Assembly: GCA_016722065.1 (NCBI GenBank)
Contig: JADKGX010000001.1
Location: 2,046,001 to 2,110,000 of the forward strand
Direction of reading: 5' to 3'
Length of the DNA stretch: 64,000 bases
Source of the DNA: Planctomycetota bacterium
GTDB taxonomy: Bacteria > Planctomycetota > UBA8742 > UBA2392
Of this stretch, positions 61,345 to 64,000 are shown piece after piece; position 1 is the first letter of the stretch; the number at the start of each line of letters is the position of its first letter. Position numbers and translations under genes: made by a program. The notes under the pieces were generated by a model. It was not told the origin of the DNA, did no database searches, and was given only the letters and a program-made list of their open reading frames with translations.

Positions 61345-62670
61345 CTAGAGTTCCTCCTTGGCGAACTCCAGGGACTTCAACAGGGCCGCGGCCTTGTTGC
61401 GGATCTCCTGGTACTCGCTGGCCGGGTCGCTGTCGGCAACAATGCCTGCGCCAGCCTGCGCGGAGTAGCGCCCCTTACGCATAACAATCGTGCGTATGCA
61501 GATCGCCTGGTCGAAGTCGCCGCTGGCCGTGAAGTACCCCACGCTGCCGGCATAGAACCCGCGGGGTGCTGCCTCGAGTTCGTCAATGATCTGCATTGCG
61601 CGAATCTTGGGCGCGCCGGAAACCGTGCCCGCCGGAAACGCGCTGGCAAAGGCCGCCAGTGGCGTGTGCTTGGGCGAAAGCGTTCCCGTGACCGTGCTGC
61701 ACAGGTGCATGACATGGCTGTAGCGTTCCACCATGCGCAGGTCGGGCACGCCCACGCTGCCCGCCTTGGCCACGCGGCCAATGTCGTTGCGGGCAAGATC
61801 CACCAGCATGTTGTGTTCAGCGTTTTCCTTGGGGTCTGCGCGCAGTTCGGCTTCCAGTGTGCGGTCCTGGGCTTCGTCTTTGCCGCGTGGCCGTGTTCCG
61901 GCGATCGGGCGAATTGTCAGCTCGCCTGATTGCAGCTTTAAAAGTGCCTCAGGCGAGCTGCCGATAATCTGGGTATCGCCAAGATCGAGGTAGTAAAGAT
62001 AGGGCGAAGGGTTCAGGTGGCGCAGCGCACGATAGACCTGGTAGGGGTGCAGGGTCGTGCTGCCTTCGAAGGCCAGGCTGAGTACCACCTGGAAAATGTC
62101 GCCCCTGCGGATGTGTTCCTTGGCACGAGTCACCAGCCTTGCAAAGGTCGGCTCGTCAATGCTGGCGCGGGGTTCACCTACATCGCCTCCGCGCGGCAGT
62201 GCGGCAATCGGGGAACCCATGGCGGCCCGGACCTGGGAGAGCAGAGTGCGGGCCGCCACTTCACCGTCGCGGTGAGAAATCTCGATGCGGCGCTGGGCGT
62301 GATCGAACACAACCACCGCGCGCGGCGCGACAAAGCTGGCAAGGGGTTGATCCGTGGTGCGAAGCTTGACGCCTGTTGGCAGCATTTCGTGCACGTTTTC
62401 ATAGGCCACGGCGCCGACCAGTCCGCGACACAGAGCATGGGCCGTTGGGTCCGGTGCACCCAGGGCTTCCAGTTCACGTTGAATCACGTCGCACAGGCGC
62501 CCATCGCCGCGGTAGTCAATGCGCTTGACCGGGTCCAGTCCAATGAAACTGTAACGACCGACCTTTTCGCCGTGGGTTACACTTTCCAGCAGAAAGGCCG
62601 GCTTCAGTGCCCCCAGTTTGAGGAACAACGACGTCGGTGTTTCAAGGTCGGCGATGGTGGAAACGGTCAT
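61345..62670 (-). CDS. trpE: Anthranilate synthase component I
   Basis: A 441-residue chorismate-binding enzyme: N-terminal PTSLFLKLGALKPAFLLESVTHGEKVGRYSFIG (Trp feedback element). It also has RRGDIFQVVLS, PSPYLYYLDLGDTQIIGSSPEALL, TIRPIAGTRPRGKDEAQD, GTVSGAPKIRAMQIIDELE and GYFTASGDFDQAICIRTI. ATG at 62670; a longer frame to 62790 crosses the terminator. Regulation is by the leader/terminator directly upstream. Confidence 0.96.
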   Translation of the reverse strand: MTVSTIADLETPTSLFLKLGALKPAFLLESVTHGEKVGRYSFIGLDPVKRIDYRGDGRLCDVIQRELEALGAPDPTAHALCRGLVGAVAYENVHEMLPTGVKLRTTDQPLASFVAPRAVVVFDHAQRRIEISHRDGEVAARTLLSQVRAAMGSPIAALPRGGDVGEPRASIDEPTFARLVTRAKEHIRRGDIFQVVLSLAFEGSTTLHPYQVYRALRHLNPSPYLYYLDLGDTQIIGSSPEALLKLQSGELTIRPIAGTRPRGKDEAQDRTLEAELRADPKENAEHNMLVDLARNDIGRVAKAGSVGVPDLRMVERYSHVMHLCSTVTGTLSPKHTPLAAFASAFPAGTVSGAPKIRAMQIIDELEAAPRGFYAGSVGYFTASGDFDQAICIRTIVMRKGRYSAQAGAGIVADSDPASEYQEIRNKAAALLKSLEFAKEEL

Positions 62671-62680
62671 GGTAGTCCTG

Positions 62681-62719
62681 TGCAAAAACAAAAGCGCCCG
62701 GAGTGATCTCCGGGCGCTT
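62681..62719 (-). terminator. trp attenuator terminator
   Basis: 12-bp stem AAGCGCCCGGAG / CTCCGGGCGCTT (62692-62719), followed on the minus strand by TTTGTTTTTG. The 5' arm can instead pair with leader bases 62753-62760 (TTTCCGGG), giving an antiterminator. The leader also forms its own hairpin AACTCTC/GGGAGTT (62761-62767 with 62749-62755). Confidence 0.88.
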
Positions 62720-62737
62720 GCGGCCTTGCCAAAACGG

Positions 62738-62812
62738 CTAAGCGGCGCAACTCCCGGAAAGAGAGTTCCACCACCAACCCGCGCGAACAAGGATGTCGAA
62801 GTTCATTTGCAT
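62738..62812 (-). CDS. trpL: trp leader peptide
   Basis: A 24-codon ORF (ATG at 62812, second ATG at 62806) with three Trp codons in a row at positions 13-15, ending in TAG at 62738. The Trp codons lie just before the AACTCTC arm of the 1:2 hairpin. A ribosome held there by low charged tRNA-Trp would cover that arm and allow the antiterminator. This matches classical trp attenuation. No strong ribosome-binding site was seen. Confidence 0.85.
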   Translation of the reverse strand: MQMNFDILVRAGWWWNSLSGSCAA

Positions 62813-62942
62813 GGCGTGCAGTAGATACGCGATGGACGACCAGGAAGCAAAGGCGCGCAAGGAAAACCTGCCGGAATTCAAACGCAATTACTCCAAGCCT
62901 GATTGATTGATGTGTGAACCAATGGCCGGCAGGCAAAAGAAA

Positions 62943-62975
62943 TGCGCGAAACAGGGTGCCCCCCGTTTCGCGCAC
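62943..62975 (-). terminator. Terminator of the sialidase-like gene
   Basis: Stem TGCGCGAAAC(A)GGG with CCCGTTTCGCGCA on the plus strand. On the minus strand it is followed by TTTCTTTTG, about 50 bp past the stop at 62998. Confidence 0.7.
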
Positions 62976-62997
62976 TTGTCTGACGTTCGAATGGCCG

Positions 62998-64000
62998 TTA
63001 TCCGAAACGCACGGAGTGAATCGGCGGCAGGCTTGTCCCCAGGCACTCCCAGTTGTCGCCGCCGTTGTCACTCAAGTACAGGTTGCCGTTGGTGCTGCCA
63101 AAGGCGAGGGTGCTGCCAGCGATGTCCAGCGCATGCCGGTAAACGGTGTCGTAAGCCCCGGATTGCGGCAGGCCCTTGCGCTGTTCACGCCAGGTGCTTC
63201 CGCCGTCGTCCGTGCGGCAGACCGCCAATGCGCCGTTGATGGCCATGCGCGAGTCGTCGCCCTTGAGGGGCACTACCCAGGCGCGGCTGCCGTCTTCTTC
63301 GTCAACCGCGATCGGAAAGCCAAAATGCGCGGTGTTGCCCTGCTTGCTGACCATTTTCCACTGCTTGGCGCCATCGGTGCTGTAAAAAATACCGCAGTGA
63401 TTCTGCTGCCAGACGTGGTCCGGGTTCTTGGCACTCAGGCTCATGAAGTGCGGGTCGTGGCCCCAATCGGCTTCCGGGTTGGGCATGTACTCCATGCGCA
63501 GGCCCTTGTTACGGCCCTGCCAGGTGCGGCCGTCGTCGGTGGTTTCAAGCACGCCGGCACAAGAGATTGCGATCATGTAGTGGTTGCTGTCGCGCGGGTC
63601 CACGGTGATGCTGTGAATACCGGCTGCAAACTCGCCGGTGCCCATGGCCGCGGGTGTGCCGCCCCAGTGCATGATTCCGTTGCCGTCGCCGTTGAAGAGG
63701 TCGCCGCCGCGGGATTCGTGGCTCCACAATGGGCGTGCGAGTTCCCAGCTTTGACCGTCGTCTTCACTGACGAACATGCCGCCAGGAATGGTTCCAACCA
63801 TGATGCGTCCGGGTTTATCGGCGCCACCAAACGCCATGGTCCACAGCTTGAGCACCCTGGCGTCCTTGAATTTGGGGCGCTTGGGCACATCGGTCGGCGG
63901 GCCGAACGGATCAATCGGCTTGCCGTCCATGGTTTCGAAGCCATCGATGAAGCGCGCACCCTGAGGATATTTGATTGGCGTGGCCTCGCGCCAGGTTTTG
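62998..64000 (-). CDS. Sialidase/BNR-repeat beta-propeller protein, partial at window edge
   Basis: The frame is open to the right edge, so the N-terminus lies outside. At least 334 residues are visible. Several Asp-box (BNR) units occur: SEDDGQSWE, TTDDGRTWQ, STDGAKQWK, RTDDGGSTWR and SDNGGDNWE, each in a beta-propeller blade as in sialidases and photosystem-assembly or sortilin-like proteins. Conserved segments include GTIPGGMF and HSITVDPRDSNHYMIAIS. The catalytic Arg triad and Glu/Tyr of sialidases were not identified in this part. It is a predicted binding or exo-acting protein; function open. Confidence 0.75.
   Translation of the reverse strand, partial: KTWREATPIKYPQGARFIDGFETMDGKPIDPFGPPTDVPKRPKFKDARVLKLWTMAFGGADKPGRIMVGTIPGGMFVSEDDGQSWELARPLWSHESRGGDLFNGDGNGIMHWGGTPAAMGTGEFAAGIHSITVDPRDSNHYMIAISCAGVLETTDDGRTWQGRNKGLRMEYMPNPEADWGHDPHFMSLSAKNPDHVWQQNHCGIFYSTDGAKQWKMVSKQGNTAHFGFPIAVDEEDGSRAWVVPLKGDDSRMAINGALAVCRTDDGGSTWREQRKGLPQSGAYDTVYRHALDIAGSTLAFGSTNGNLYLSDNGGDNWECLGTSLPPIHSVRFG

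Overview
The window is GC-rich, gene-dense chromosomal DNA of a Gram-negative-type bacterium. Signs of this are lipoprotein signal peptides, a cbb3 oxidase, type IV pilus motor genes, a sigma-54 activator, an ECF sigma factor with a FecR-like partner, many Ig-like/kelch surface lipoproteins and a tandem MuiA/DUF4139 pair. The mix would fit Planctomycetota or a neighbouring phylum, but no marker here was compared with a database, so the assignment is tentative.

Layout. 0-4.3 kb: a secreted metallophosphoesterase, then a cbb3 oxidase operon on the minus strand (ccoN, a fused ccoO-ccoP, two tiny membrane proteins). 4.4-15.3 kb: a minus-strand island of broken RHS-core and Hint-domain fragments, each joined to a different nuclease-like toxin tip and followed by a different, mostly intact, putative immunity gene. 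The island stops next to a tRNA with anticodon CAT. 15.6-21.4 kb: a frameshifted fatty acid desaturase and two kelch proteins that share an upstream palindrome. 21.6-26 kb: pilC and pilT (divergent) and a cysteine desulfurase. 26-34 kb: a 1568-residue sigma-54 activator, divergent from two Ig-like lipoproteins, one ending in an esterase. The intergenic region holds a 21-bp palindrome and a sigma-54-like promoter. 34-45 kb: a COG4705-like membrane protein, the MuiA pair, a sigma factor/FecR unit, a large secreted protein and recA. 45-50.4 kb: an AhpD-like protein with an in-frame TGA that is probably selenocysteine, hemE, ndh, a diacylglycerol-glucosyltransferase-like enzyme and a Tat-exported phosphatase. 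50.5-55.3 kb: sulfur assimilation genes (cobA, a sulfite reductase-APS reductase fusion, cysC). 55.4-62.8 kb: trpEGDCFBA-aroF. The right edge holds part of a sialidase-like repeat protein.

How parts work together. Three leader/terminator units lie within 8.5 kb. The trp operon has a 24-codon leader with three consecutive Trp codons, a terminator just before trpE and a plausible antiterminator pairing. The two sulfur transcription units each begin with a very short Cys-rich ORF followed by a terminator and a competing hairpin. By analogy these are cysteine-responsive ribosome-mediated attenuators. The strongest candidates for little-described biology are these cysteine leaders, the CxxU AhpD-like selenoprotein with its stem-loop, the sigma-54 activator/palindrome/promoter/lipoprotein unit, and the toxin-tip cassette island.
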